Assembly: GCF_900113325.1 (NCBI RefSeq) | Contig: NZ_FOOY01000011.1 | Coordinates: forward strand, 68,988-105,890 | Reading direction: 5' to 3' | Origin: Sporolactobacillus nakayamae | GTDB taxonomy: Bacteria > Bacillota > Bacilli > Bacillales > Sporolactobacillaceae | Length of the DNA stretch: 36,903 bases | The notes under the pieces: generated by a model | Told to the model about the DNA's origin: nothing | Seen by the model: the letters and a program-made list of their open reading frames with translations, nothing else | Databases searched by the model: none | Part shown: in pieces, positions 1-8,396 of the stretch | Numbering within the stretch: the stretch's first letter is position 1 | Layout of the letters: every line of letters begins with the position of its first letter | Translations under genes and position numbers: made by a program

Positions 1-75
1 TTCATGCACGGAAATAGTGATTCAATGCACGAAAATCAAGATCCAATGCACGAAAATCCGAGTTCCATGCACAAA
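1..75 (+). repeat. Modular repeat array, ATGCACGAAAAT family (left edge)
   Basis: Four copies of the core ATGCAC(G) start at 4, 25, 46 and 67, an exact 21-nt period, with the remainder of each unit variable. The array probably continues to the left of the window. The same core is found at 13141-13337 and, on the other strand, at 27771-28165. No ribosome binding site or gene is associated with it. Confidence 0.85.
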
Positions 76-208
76 CAGAGTGGTGAGCCGTTTGCATTAT
101 AGATGAATTCATCGATTCTTAAAGGTCGCTCATTTTTTGATCATAGGTCATTCAGCCTGCTTTTTGTTACTGAAAAATTACATCAATTAGCTTTGCCAAC
201 GCTTTTTC

Positions 209-223
209 CGGCTGCGCTTACAT
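209..223 (-). promoter_or_regulatory. Candidate cre (CcpA) site upstream of sacB
   Basis: Read on the minus strand the segment contains ATGTAAGCGCAGCC. It fits the catabolite-responsive consensus WTGNAANCGNWNNCW at every position but the last. It lies about 370 bp before the levansucrase start, upstream of the candidate promoter, where carbon catabolite control of a sucrose gene would make sense. This is a motif match only. Confidence 0.4.
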
Positions 224-248
224 TGATTTTTATTTATAGATTGACCCG

Positions 249-276
249 TTGACGTAACAAGCTTTTTTCATTAAAT
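249..276 (+). promoter_or_regulatory. Candidate sigma-A promoter for sacB
   Basis: TTGACG (249-254) is followed after 16 nt by TTAAAT (271-276). If used, it gives a leader of about 300 nt ahead of sacB, comparable to the long regulated sacB leader of Bacillus subtilis. The -10 match is only moderate. Confidence 0.3.
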
Positions 277-374
277 AGTTTTTAAAGTTCGATATTCTTT
301 TTTCTGGAAAATATTACATTATTAGTTACAAATGAAATAATATATATGTTCAAAGTCATAGTCATCATTAGAAT

Positions 375-460
375 CCATTTTCCAAAATGGAACAGAATTT
401 CCTCTTTTTTTACCATTGACGGTCTTACGTGCTACCACGTATTCTTGGGTAGACCCGTCA
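375..460 (+). promoter_or_regulatory. Hairpins in the sacB leader
   Basis: Two inverted repeats are visible. CCATTTT (375-381) pairs with AAAATGG (384-390). Further on, TGACGG..TCT (417-425) pairs with AGACCCGTCA (451-460) around an inner perfect 6-bp hairpin TACGTG/CACGTA (426-441). No T-run follows, so these do not look like intrinsic terminators. They could be RNA structures or operators. Confidence 0.35.
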
Positions 461-466
461 GTGGCC

Positions 467-488
467 AATTGACAACCGGTTGACAATT
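467..488. promoter_or_regulatory. 22-bp near-perfect palindrome upstream of sacB (possible operator)
   Basis: AATTGACAACC (467-477) and GGTTGACAATT (478-488) are inverted copies with no spacer and one mismatch per arm. It lies about 100 bp before the sacB start. The symmetry fits a dimeric repressor site; the binding protein is unknown. Confidence 0.35.
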
Positions 489-588
489 TTGCCTGCATGC
501 AGCAAAAAACAGAGAAGCATGTCAATAGACTTGCTCGCGTTCATGAGACGGTGCTCAACAAAAATGAATACAGGGAGAGGAAAACACA

Positions 589-2046
589 ATGAGATTTGGC
601 AAAATCGCAAAACAGACAGCAGCTGCTGCTTTGGCGGTAACCTTCTTACTTGGCGGCACGGGGCATGTGTCGGCAAAGCCAAGTGACTATTTTGGAAAAA
701 ACAAGACTTATGGCATTTCGCACATTACACGTTACGATATGAGCAAGATTCCGAATCAGCAAGATAACGAACGTTTCCAGGTACCTGAATTCGATGAATC
801 GACGATTGAAAATCTTCCATCGGCAGTTGGTAAAGACAAGGATGGAAAAGAAATTGATTTGGACGTTTGGGACAGCTGGCCGCTGCAGAACGCGGACGGA
901 ACCGTTGGCGATTATAAAGGATACAACATCGTCTTCGCGCTTGCCGGTGATCCGAAAGTTGGCAGCGACACGTTCATCTATCTTTTCTATCAAAAGAAGG
1001 GTGACACATCAATCGACAGCTGGAAAAATGCTGGCCGCGTGTTCCAATCTGATGATCATTTAAAGACGAACGATCCGATTCTGAAAGATCAAGCAGAGGA
1101 ATGGTCCGGATCGGCGACACTGACCCGAGGCGGCAAGGTTCGTCTGTTCTACACCAACCGCCATCCGTGGAATGAAGACAAGAAACTTTACGGAAAACAA
1201 ACACTGACAACCGCGCAGATCAATCTTTCACAGCCGGACGCGGATACATTGAAGATTGACGGCATTGAAGACTTGAAATCAATCTTTGACGGTGACGGAA
1301 AATACTATCAAACGGTTGATCAATTTGTTGCCGGCGATAAATCAATGGACAACCACACCTTCCGTGATCCGCACTATGTTGAAGACAAGGGTCGTAAATA
1401 CCTTGTTTTCGAAGCAAACACAGGAACGAAGGTCGGCTATCAAGGCGAAGATCAATTTAACAACCGCGCATACTATGGCGGCGGGCTCCGTTATTTCCAA
1501 AAGGAACGCAAGGCATTGCTCGAAAGTCCGAAAAAGAATCTTGCGACACTCGCCAACGGAGCACTGGGCATTATTGAGTTGAATGATGACTATACGCTGA
1601 AAAAAGTCATGAAACCGTTGATTGCATCCAATACGGTAACGGACGAAATCGAGCGAGCAAACATTTTCAAAATGAACGGCAAATGGTATCTGTTCACCGA
1701 TTCGCGCGGCGCGAAAATGACGATTGACGGCATTGGCGACAAAGATGTGTATATGCTGGGTTATGTTTCCAACTCGTTGACCGGTACCTATCACCCACTC
1801 AACGGCAGTGGTCTCGTACTTCAGATGGGCTTGGATACCGATGACATCACGTGGACCTACTCGCATTTTGCAGTACCGCAGAAACGTGGAAATAAAGTAG
1901 TCATCACGAGCTACATGACGAACAGAGGGACATTTGACGACCAGCACTCAACCTTTGCCCCAAGCTTTCTTGTGAAGCTGCAAGGTTCGCGGTCATCCGT
2001 TGAACCAAACAGCATCCTTGATCAAGGCCAGCTCACGATTGATTAA
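589..2046 (+). CDS. sacB: Levansucrase (GH68), secreted
   Basis: 485-residue GH68 enzyme that splits sucrose and transfers fructose to growing levan outside the cell. A Sec signal peptide is obvious (basic MRFGKIAK, hydrophobic stretch to about residue 25, VSA before the likely cleavage at 29). The three catalytic motifs are intact: WDSWP with nucleophile D95, FRDP with transition-state stabiliser D260, and DEIERAN with acid/base E355. EWSGSATL (171-178) is also conserved. Length is close to the 473-residue B. subtilis protein. GGGAGAGG about 10 nt upstream supports this ATG. It is followed by its own terminator and then by a levanase-like gene in the same orientation, matching the B. subtilis sacB-levB order, although here the gap is over 650 bp with an extra leader, so the two may be transcribed separately. 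Confidence 0.97.
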   Translation: MRFGKIAKQTAAAALAVTFLLGGTGHVSAKPSDYFGKNKTYGISHITRYDMSKIPNQQDNERFQVPEFDESTIENLPSAVGKDKDGKEIDLDVWDSWPLQNADGTVGDYKGYNIVFALAGDPKVGSDTFIYLFYQKKGDTSIDSWKNAGRVFQSDDHLKTNDPILKDQAEEWSGSATLTRGGKVRLFYTNRHPWNEDKKLYGKQTLTTAQINLSQPDADTLKIDGIEDLKSIFDGDGKYYQTVDQFVAGDKSMDNHTFRDPHYVEDKGRKYLVFEANTGTKVGYQGEDQFNNRAYYGGGLRYFQKERKALLESPKKNLATLANGALGIIELNDDYTLKKVMKPLIASNTVTDEIERANIFKMNGKWYLFTDSRGAKMTIDGIGDKDVYMLGYVSNSLTGTYHPLNGSGLVLQMGLDTDDITWTYSHFAVPQKRGNKVVITSYMTNRGTFDDQHSTFAPSFLVKLQGSRSSVEPNSILDQGQLTID

Positions 2047-2083
2047 TAATCAAGAAGAGAACATGAATAAAGTAAGAACATGT

Positions 2084-2110
2084 AAAGACTCCTTTGACAG
2101 GAGTCTTTTT
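2084..2110 (+). terminator. Intrinsic terminator of sacB
   Basis: AAAGACTCCT (2084-2093) pairs perfectly with AGGAGTCTTT (2099-2108) around a 5-nt loop, and the 3' arm runs into a T-tract. Confidence 0.9.
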
Positions 2111-2208
2111 TACAGGTGAAGAACGTTTATCGTTTTGCCTTGTTGGTACGACGATAAGGTCATAAGATTCGGTTGGAGAGATCAGGTAAGCGGTTCAATC
2201 TGAGAATT

Positions 2209-2396
2209 AGGCGGAAAAATTCCGCTTAATTAGAAAATGAATGAAAAAATTGCTTAAATAGACGGAGAAATTCCGCTTATCGAATCGAAAAACGTGAAAA
2301 TGGCGGGCTTTTCTGTGTATAACCGGAAAAATTACCCTTATGTATCTGTAAAACAAGCGCCATGATGCATATAACCGGAAAGTTTCCGCTTATTTT
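2209..2396 (+). repeat. Degenerate intergenic repeats, CCGGAAAAATTCCGCTTAT type
   Basis: Two good copies of AAATTCCGCTTA (around 2216-2229 and 2267-2279), one AAAGTTTCCGCTTAT (2380-2394) and two degenerate ones (near 2246 and 2330) are scattered here. The core is itself palindromic (CGGAA..TTCCG). Spacing is irregular (23 to about 62 nt), unlike the strict 21-nt arrays elsewhere in the window. No gene is visible from 2047 to 2709. Confidence 0.55.
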
Positions 2397-2484
2397 ACTC
2401 GTTACCTAATGAAGGCCAGAATGCTTAATGAAACAGAAATGGTTGTTCACGCACAAGGCTGATGATTCAAAACGACATTTGGAG

Positions 2485-2590
2485 CAAAGGAACTTTCGCT
2501 AATGCCGCATATGGCATATGACCTGCAAGCAACGCGAAAGCTACCGCATCCTGCGGAAGTAAGGACCGGGCGCTTTTTGCCCGTTTTTTC
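2485..2590 (+). promoter_or_regulatory. Structured leader with terminator upstream of levB (candidate attenuator/riboswitch-like)
   Basis: Nested pairings are visible. CTTTCGC (2493-2499) pairs with GCGAAAG (2534-2540) and encloses ATGCC/GGCAT (2502-2506/2513-2517). CCGCA/TGCGG (2544-2548/2552-2556) follows. Then comes an intrinsic terminator CGGGC/GCCCG (2567-2571/2579-2583) with six T. A multi-stem domain directly before a terminator, 120 bp upstream of a gene, is the usual arrangement of transcription attenuators. I do not recognise a known riboswitch class. A second weak hairpin, TGTCG/CGACA (2653-2670) plus T-tract, lies nearer the gene. Confidence 0.45.
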
Positions 2591-2709
2591 TTACGTAATG
2601 ATTATTCATAGCCATGAATGGATTGGCTCATAATAATACGAGGTGAAAATGGTGTCGATTAAAGGCGACATTTTCTTTTTGGAAAAGTGACAGGTCGGAG
2701 GTATTACCT

Positions 2710-4254
2710 GTGAATAAAAAAATTATGGTTGCAGTGAGCTTAATTGTACTTAGCCTGCTTTTTGTCGTTATGGCGCTTGTTTTCTCCGGAGTATTTCGTC
2801 CGAAAGAGAAAATCGGCGTTCAAAAACCGGACCGTTCTTATCGTCCGGTCTATCATTTTTCAGTTCCGGACAAGTGGATGAATGATCCCCAACGGCCGAT
2901 CTATTTTAACGGAACGTACCATTATTACTATTTGTACAATCGTGATTATCCGAAAGGAAACGGGACAGAGTGGCGTTTAACGACGTCGAAGGATCTCGTG
3001 CACTGGAAAGACGATGGGGTTGCGATTCCAAAATACACGAATAAAAACGGCGATATCTGGACCGGATCGGTTGTGCGCGATACGGAAAATACGGCTGGTT
3101 TCGGCAAAAATACGCTGGTGGCGATCGTGACCCAGCCTCCTGCGCAGCGAAACCAAGAGCAGTTTTTGTGGTACAGTACCGATGACGGGAAAACCTTTAA
3201 ACAGGACAATGAAAGATCTGTACTGCCCAATCCGGGAGTGAAGGACTTCCGCGACCCGAAGGTGATCTGGGATGGCGCACGTCATAAATGGCTGCTGCTG
3301 CTCGCCGAAGGATCGAAAATTGGCATTTATGAATCAAAAAATTTAAAAGAATGGCAGTACACGAATGGGTTCATGACTCATAATATCGGAATCGTCGAAT
3401 GTCCGGATCTGTTCCAACTGCGTGCTGATGACGGAACGGTCAAATGGGTGCTTGGCGCGAGCGCGAACGGAAAATCGGCGGGTCTGCCGAATACATACGC
3501 CTATTGGATTGGTGATTTTGACGGTAAAAAATTTATCGCAGATCACGATATGCCGCAATGGCTGGACTACGGATTCGATTGGTATGCCGGCGTGACATTC
3601 GAAAAAGCAAAGGCGTCGCTTGATTCGCGTTACGCGATCGCCTGGATGAACAATTGGGATTACCCGAACAACACGCCGACCTTAAAGATGGATAAATTCA
3701 ACGGTGTGAATTCGATTGTGCGTCACATCCACTTGATGAAGAAAGGCGATCAGTACAGCCTCGTTTCACAGCCGATTGACGGATTGAACCAAATCGTCGA
3801 ATCAACGAAACAACTGAAACTGGTACGAGTCAATGGGACAAAAACGCTGGACGTGCGCGGAATCGCATATCAACTTGACACCGACATTTCATGGACCGAT
3901 GCCGGCAACGTGGGACTTAGGCTGCGTGAATCCGAAGACAAAGAACGGCATATCGATAGTGGTATTTTTTCGACTGGGGGCTATCTCTACGTCAATCGCG
4001 CGTTTACAGGTCAACCGGATAAAAAGAAGAACAGTGTGGAAAGTCGTGCGCCGCTCGCGGCAGGCACCAAGCGTGTACATCTGAAAATCCTCGTCGATAA
4101 AACAAGCATTGAAGTATTCGTCGATGACGGCCGGACCGTACTTACCAATCAAGTGTTTCCGCGCCAGAACGACCAAGGCATCAGCCTGTACTCCGAAGGC
4201 GGAACCGCAGTTTTTAAAAATATCGAGATCAAACACTTCCGTTCGATTAACTAA
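2710..4254 (+). CDS. levB: Levanase-like GH32 fructan hydrolase, membrane-anchored
   Basis: 514 residues, GH32 family. The N-terminus has one hydrophobic segment (about residues 5-27) with no clear cleavage site, so the enzyme is probably anchored outside the membrane. The five-bladed catalytic domain carries WMNDP with nucleophile D59, FRDP with D182, and ECPD with acid/base E230. The C-terminal third is the usual beta-sandwich (SIEVFVDDG motif). B. subtilis LevB, an endolevanase encoded downstream of sacB, has almost the same length, and the position after sacB supports that role: cutting levan made by SacB. An exo-levanase or inulinase activity cannot be excluded. GTG start, chosen because GGAGG lies at 2697-2701. 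A structured leader with terminator precedes it. Confidence 0.85.
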   Translation: MNKKIMVAVSLIVLSLLFVVMALVFSGVFRPKEKIGVQKPDRSYRPVYHFSVPDKWMNDPQRPIYFNGTYHYYYLYNRDYPKGNGTEWRLTTSKDLVHWKDDGVAIPKYTNKNGDIWTGSVVRDTENTAGFGKNTLVAIVTQPPAQRNQEQFLWYSTDDGKTFKQDNERSVLPNPGVKDFRDPKVIWDGARHKWLLLLAEGSKIGIYESKNLKEWQYTNGFMTHNIGIVECPDLFQLRADDGTVKWVLGASANGKSAGLPNTYAYWIGDFDGKKFIADHDMPQWLDYGFDWYAGVTFEKAKASLDSRYAIAWMNNWDYPNNTPTLKMDKFNGVNSIVRHIHLMKKGDQYSLVSQPIDGLNQIVESTKQLKLVRVNGTKTLDVRGIAYQLDTDISWTDAGNVGLRLRESEDKERHIDSGIFSTGGYLYVNRAFTGQPDKKKNSVESRAPLAAGTKRVHLKILVDKTSIEVFVDDGRTVLTNQVFPRQNDQGISLYSEGGTAVFKNIEIKHFRSIN

Positions 4255-4305
4255 CATCGAAGTTAAGCGAATTGACCCGAAATCAGAAGCGAGACCAAAA
4301 CTGTG

Positions 4306-4605
4306 AAAAGTGAAACCGAATGAGGTCAAAGTTCAACCAAAGGAAGGGAAAAATGAACTGAAACAGGTGAAGTTCAACCCATCAAATGAAAAGTAGTAAC
4401 GAAATTCCGAAGTCGTAACCAATACATGAAAAGTAGTAACGAACGCCGAAAAAGTCGTAACGAATAGATGAAAAGTCGTAACAAAATTCCGAAGTCGTAA
4501 CCAATACATGAAAAGTAGTAACGAAAATCGAAAAAGTAGTAACGAATAGATGAAAAGTCGTAACAAACTTCCAAAATCGTAACCAATACATCAAAAGTAA
4601 CTAAA
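4306..4605. repeat. Modular repeat array, AAAAGT[AC]GTAACGAA family
   Basis: Cores start at 4310, 4331, 4353, 4372, 4393, 4412, 4433, 4454, 4475, 4494, 4515, 4536, 4557, 4576 and 4597. From 4393 the spacing is 19,21,21,21 repeated, an 82-nt higher-order unit (4393 to 4475 to 4557). The first four units carry a different core (GTTCAACC, GTGAAACC) resembling the array at the right end of the window. It occupies the space between the convergent levB and M16 peptidase genes. Confidence 0.9.
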
Positions 4606-4624
4606 TCTAATTCTAAATACGAAA

Positions 4625-4657
4625 AAAGAGCTGTGAGCGAAGTGCTCACAGCTCTTT
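4625..4657. terminator. Bidirectional intrinsic terminator
   Basis: AAAGAGCTGTGAGC (4625-4638) and GCTCACAGCTCTTT (4644-4657) form a perfect 14-bp stem with a 5-nt loop. It has A/T flanks on both sides and lies just past the minus-strand peptidase stop. Confidence 0.92.
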
Positions 4658-4668
4658 CCTTATCCCAT

Positions 4669-7602
4669 TCAGTCGAACACGTTGATGCATGACTGGAACA
4701 GGTCTTTATTTTGTTGAATTTTGCTTTCGCTGCCGAGGACACAGACCCAACCCTGGTCAGTGACGGATTTCAGCAGCTTGCCGAACTCTTTGATGTCAGC
4801 AAGCTTGGTATCAAGCACTGCGTCGCGAGTTCCTTGTACATCAGCCTGAGTGATGTGCTTGAAATACTGGGCGTCAGCCATGCTGCCTTTGCCGCGCGGG
4901 GTCAGCGGTGTATCAAGATCGGACAGGGTCCCGATAATGTATTTTGTCATTTCGAAATCGTCGGCGTCAAACGCTTCAGCGAATTTCGCTGCTTCGTCAT
5001 AGATGTTCAGGGTTTCCTTCAAGTTCGGATCGCGGTACGACCAAAAGATCATGTTGCCCGCCGATTCGAGCGCGAGTCCTGCGCCGTAAGCGCCGCCCAT
5101 CACGCGCACTTGATTCCACAAGTAGTCAAGTGACAGGATTTTTTTCAATACCTGAAGTTTGCCTGTATAGTCGTAGCCGAGTGACTTAAAGTTCGCACCT
5201 TTTGCCGCATATTGAACCTTGCTGGAGGTCATTAAGCCTTCATTTTTTGCTTCCGGTTCCGGTAATTTTTTCGAACCGCGTTCTGCTGCATTGGATTGTG
5301 CTTGCAAGTCGAGTTGAGCGAATTGTGCCTCAACGGTGCTCAGTATCGCGGCGTCACCGGTAATACTTGCGACGAGCGATTCTTTGTTGAACAGCTGCTT
5401 TGCCAGCGCAGATAAAGTACCGGATAATTCTTCAAAACGATCATCCCAATTTTTATCCAAATCTGAAATGAAGCGGTAGAAATCCAGACCTCTCAATTTT
5501 TCGCTATAAGCGGCAGCCTGTGAAAAATAGGAGCCGAGCCGGCGGACGACAACCGATTGACCGTTTTGGTTAAAGGACATTTCAACGCGCGACTTAATTT
5601 CTTTGACGATTTCCCGAATGCGCGATGCGTTGTCAAATTTACTGTGGTAGATGATCTCATGAATGAGCGCAAACGCCTGAGGTAATTTATCTTGAAGCAC
5701 CTTGGTTTTTGCAGAAAATTTAGGCGCGTAGGTATCGTCATCGGACTTGTCGCTATACGTCTGATTATCAAAATCAATGCCGCCGGTCTGACTATTGATC
5801 GCACTGACCAAATCCGAATACGGGTATTTTTCGGTATCGACCTTTCCAAGAATCTCCTGCAAAAGCGTAAGAGAGGAAATCTGATCGGCAGGAACCGCAG
5901 ACGCATCGAAATAGAGACTGACATAGGCAATTTTATTTGTTTCCAGATCATGATGCAGCGCTTTGACACCGTCAATCGTGACTTCCTTCAGCGGGAGTTC
6001 CTCAGCTTTTTTCTCTACGTCGGCAACCGACAGCGTTGGAATTTTACGCAAGTCTTCCGGCTTGTCTGCGCCGGACTGACGTTCCTTCAACTTTTTCGTT
6101 TCTTCAATAATCTGCTGCACGCCTTCCGCACTCAAACTTTTCTTGACGTCGGCCAGTTTTGTTTCAACGAACTTGGCTTCCTTATCTGCAATTGTTTTTG
6201 AAGGAGCGACCGTCACAAAGGTTTGATGATTGCTGTTCAGCAAGTATTTTTCAATCAGCGCCTCGAAGTAATGAGTAGTCAGCGCCTGCTTGATTTTTGC
6301 CAAGGTACCTTCAAATTTCAGATGTATAAACGGGTCTTCATCATAGAGCCAGCTGTCCATGGCCATGATGCTATAGATCAGTCCCTTTGGCATGGAACCG
6401 TAATCGGCCTCGCGCAGCTGGAATTCTTTAACGTTGATTGCCGCTTCAATTTGTTTTTTATCCAATCCGTCTTTCACGAACATGCGCAGCGTATCGAAAA
6501 CAACTTTTTTGAAGGCTTCCTTCTGGCTCTCGTTCGCATTTTTCACATTAATGGAGAAAAACGGCTGGAGAATGCTGTTATCATAGGAACCGAAGACGTC
6601 CTGACCGATGCCCGCATCGAGAATTGCTTTCTTCAGCGGCGCTGCCGGGCTATCGAGCAGCAAATAGTCGAGAATGTCAAACGCCAGATAGGTTTCCGGA
6701 TCGGTAGATGTTGATACGGCGAAATTCATGCTTAAGTAGGTTTTATCATTCAGATCTGCATCAGGGAGTACAGGGTATTCCCTGATCACTTCATTGATTT
6801 TACCAATTGGTTTCTGCACGGCGATCGACGAATTGACAGCAACGCGATCGTAGCCGGCAAGATAGGCCTGATCAAGGTAGGCAAGTTTCTCCTCAATATC
6901 CATATTGCCGTACAGATAGATGTAGCTGTTGGCCGGGCTGTAATACTTCTTATGGCATTGCGTGAAGTAATCCTGAGTCAAATCAGGAATATAAAGCGGA
7001 TCGCCACCGGATTCATAGCCATAACTGGTGTCCGGGAACAGCGAGTTCTGGTTCGCGCGCATCAGCAAGCCCTCAGGCGAGGAAAAAGCGCCCTTCATTT
7101 CGTTGTAAACGACCCCTTTAAGATTGATCGGATTATCGGCTTTTTCCAGCTCATAATGCCAACCTTCCTGCTGAAGAATTTCTTTGTATTTATAAAGGTT
7201 CGGATGGAAAACAGCGTCGAGATAGACGTCCATCAGATTCTGAAAATCTTTATCATTTTTACTTGCCACCGGATACATCGTTTTGTCACTGAAGGTGAAG
7301 GCGTTCAAAAAGGTATTCAGCGAACCCTTGAGCAGTTCGACAAACGGTTCTTTGACCGGATATTTGTCGGAACCGCAAAGGACCGAGTGCTCAAGAATAT
7401 GAAAAACGCCGGTGTTATTTTCCGGAGGCGTGCGGAAACTGATCGAGAAGACCTTATTGTCATCGTCGTTTTTCAGAAACAATAACCTCGCGCCGCTTTT
7501 CTCATGCTCGAACACATAGGCTTCTGAGTGAATGTCTTGGATTGTGTCGGTATGGAGCAGTCGAAAACCATGGACTACCTTATTTTGAGTGAGTGTTTCC
7601 AT
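4669..7602 (-). CDS. M16C family zinc metallopeptidase (presequence-protease-like)
   Basis: 977 residues, the typical size of the single-chain PreP/Cym1-like M16C peptidases, which fold into two M16 halves closing around a peptide. The inverted zinc motif HxxEH is HILEH at residues 68-72, with further conserved glutamates in YNEMKG about 75 residues on providing the likely third ligand. The middle region matches the M16C-associated domain. There is no signal peptide, so it is presumably cytoplasmic and degrades oligopeptides. AGGAGG lies 7 nt before the ATG. The gene is single, divergent from the DUF1801 gene, and ends in a bidirectional terminator. The physiological substrate cannot be told from the sequence. 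Confidence 0.92.
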   Translation of the reverse strand: METLTQNKVVHGFRLLHTDTIQDIHSEAYVFEHEKSGARLLFLKNDDDNKVFSISFRTPPENNTGVFHILEHSVLCGSDKYPVKEPFVELLKGSLNTFLNAFTFSDKTMYPVASKNDKDFQNLMDVYLDAVFHPNLYKYKEILQQEGWHYELEKADNPINLKGVVYNEMKGAFSSPEGLLMRANQNSLFPDTSYGYESGGDPLYIPDLTQDYFTQCHKKYYSPANSYIYLYGNMDIEEKLAYLDQAYLAGYDRVAVNSSIAVQKPIGKINEVIREYPVLPDADLNDKTYLSMNFAVSTSTDPETYLAFDILDYLLLDSPAAPLKKAILDAGIGQDVFGSYDNSILQPFFSINVKNANESQKEAFKKVVFDTLRMFVKDGLDKKQIEAAINVKEFQLREADYGSMPKGLIYSIMAMDSWLYDEDPFIHLKFEGTLAKIKQALTTHYFEALIEKYLLNSNHQTFVTVAPSKTIADKEAKFVETKLADVKKSLSAEGVQQIIEETKKLKERQSGADKPEDLRKIPTLSVADVEKKAEELPLKEVTIDGVKALHHDLETNKIAYVSLYFDASAVPADQISSLTLLQEILGKVDTEKYPYSDLVSAINSQTGGIDFDNQTYSDKSDDDTYAPKFSAKTKVLQDKLPQAFALIHEIIYHSKFDNASRIREIVKEIKSRVEMSFNQNGQSVVVRRLGSYFSQAAAYSEKLRGLDFYRFISDLDKNWDDRFEELSGTLSALAKQLFNKESLVASITGDAAILSTVEAQFAQLDLQAQSNAAERGSKKLPEPEAKNEGLMTSSKVQYAAKGANFKSLGYDYTGKLQVLKKILSLDYLWNQVRVMGGAYGAGLALESAGNMIFWSYRDPNLKETLNIYDEAAKFAEAFDADDFEMTKYIIGTLSDLDTPLTPRGKGSMADAQYFKHITQADVQGTRDAVLDTKLADIKEFGKLLKSVTDQGWVCVLGSESKIQQNKDLFQSCINVFD

Positions 7603-7807
7603 TAAGTAACCTCCTATTAAAACGTGTCTCGTTCCCGGAAATGCGGCTTTGTGCCGAACGGAAAATGCAACACTTTTATTATACAGTATTATTTAGAAAA
7701 TAATGCCTTTGACAATCCGCGGTTTTCATGATCTCGCATCTTTGTTTAAAATGTACAGAAAGGGCAATTTTCATACTGATACCAAAAAAATGAGCGAGGT
7801 GACGGAT

Positions 7808-8227
7808 ATGGGTTATGTACCGAAAACAAAAGAGACCGACAATAGTGTGATTGATTTTGTTGAAACGGTGGAACGTCCGGAAAAGCGCGAGGATGCTTAT
7901 CTGTTGCTCGATCTTTTTACGGAAGTAACCGGCTTTGAGGCGAAAATGTGGGGACCGAGCATCATCGGATTCGGTTCGTATCATTACAAGTACGCTTCCG
8001 GGCATGAAGGCGATGCACCGCTTACCGGATTTTCTCCGCGAAAAGCGAAAATCAGCCTGTACCTGATGATGGACGATGAGGATTATGAAAAATTCGCACC
8101 GAATTTTGGCAAACACACACGAGGAAAAGCGTGTATCTATGTGAATAAGCTTGCGGATATCAATGTCGCGGTGCTGAAAGATATGATCAAGGTATCGGTC
8201 GCTTTTTCAAAAAAGCAGAATCGCTGA
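7808..8227 (+). CDS. DUF1801 domain protein
   Basis: About 139 residues from the chosen ATG. GAGGTG at 7796-7801 is well placed for it, whereas upstream in-frame ATGs (7703, 7790) lack a ribosome binding site. The segment WGPSIIGFGSYHYKY followed by FSPRKAKISLYL is the DUF1801 signature, found in YdhG-like small proteins whose fold resembles frataxin-like proteins. No transmembrane or signal segment is seen. The gene stands alone, divergent from the M16 peptidase. Function in the cell is not established; iron binding has been proposed for some relatives. Confidence 0.82.
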   Translation: MGYVPKTKETDNSVIDFVETVERPEKREDAYLLLDLFTEVTGFEAKMWGPSIIGFGSYHYKYASGHEGDAPLTGFSPRKAKISLYLMMDDEDYEKFAPNFGKHTRGKACIYVNKLADINVAVLKDMIKVSVAFSKKQNR

Positions 8228-8315
8228 ATCTAGAAAACGCTCCATTTCTGTTAGGGGAATACTTTATCTGCGGAGCAAAGATACTGAGTGTGCTGATGGT
8301 TACTTTTTTGTTCCT

Positions 8316-8339
8316 ATAGTACATTAAGGTGCGTACTAT
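8316..8339. promoter_or_regulatory. Dyad upstream of aldo/keto reductase (possible operator)
   Basis: ATAGTAC (8316-8322) and GTACTAT (8333-8339) are perfect inverted repeats 10 bp apart, about 58 bp before the reductase start. AGTA/TACT dyads are typical of HxlR-type regulators, and such a regulator (YodB-like) is encoded at 14248. That link is conjecture. Confidence 0.35.
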
Positions 8340-8396
8340 TCGAAAATTATGCCATCATGTACACTGTAAGAGAAGACTTATTAAGGAGGATGACCA

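Noticed and set aside
164-172. TTGTTACTG as a SacY/SacT antiterminator target
   Set aside because: Only the 5' half of the target matches; the GCAGGCAAAACC half and an overlapping terminator are missing, and it lies before the candidate promoter.
322-686. Short frames in the sacB upstream region
   Set aside because: No ribosome binding sites, no recognisable protein features, and they overlap leader structures and the sacB start.
1342-1947. 201-codon minus-strand frame inside sacB
   Set aside because: Antisense shadow of a well-supported GH68 gene.
4333-4742. Minus-strand frames rich in FVTTFHL/FRYYF
   Set aside because: They are translations of the 19/21-nt array and run into the peptidase gene end; no ribosome binding site.
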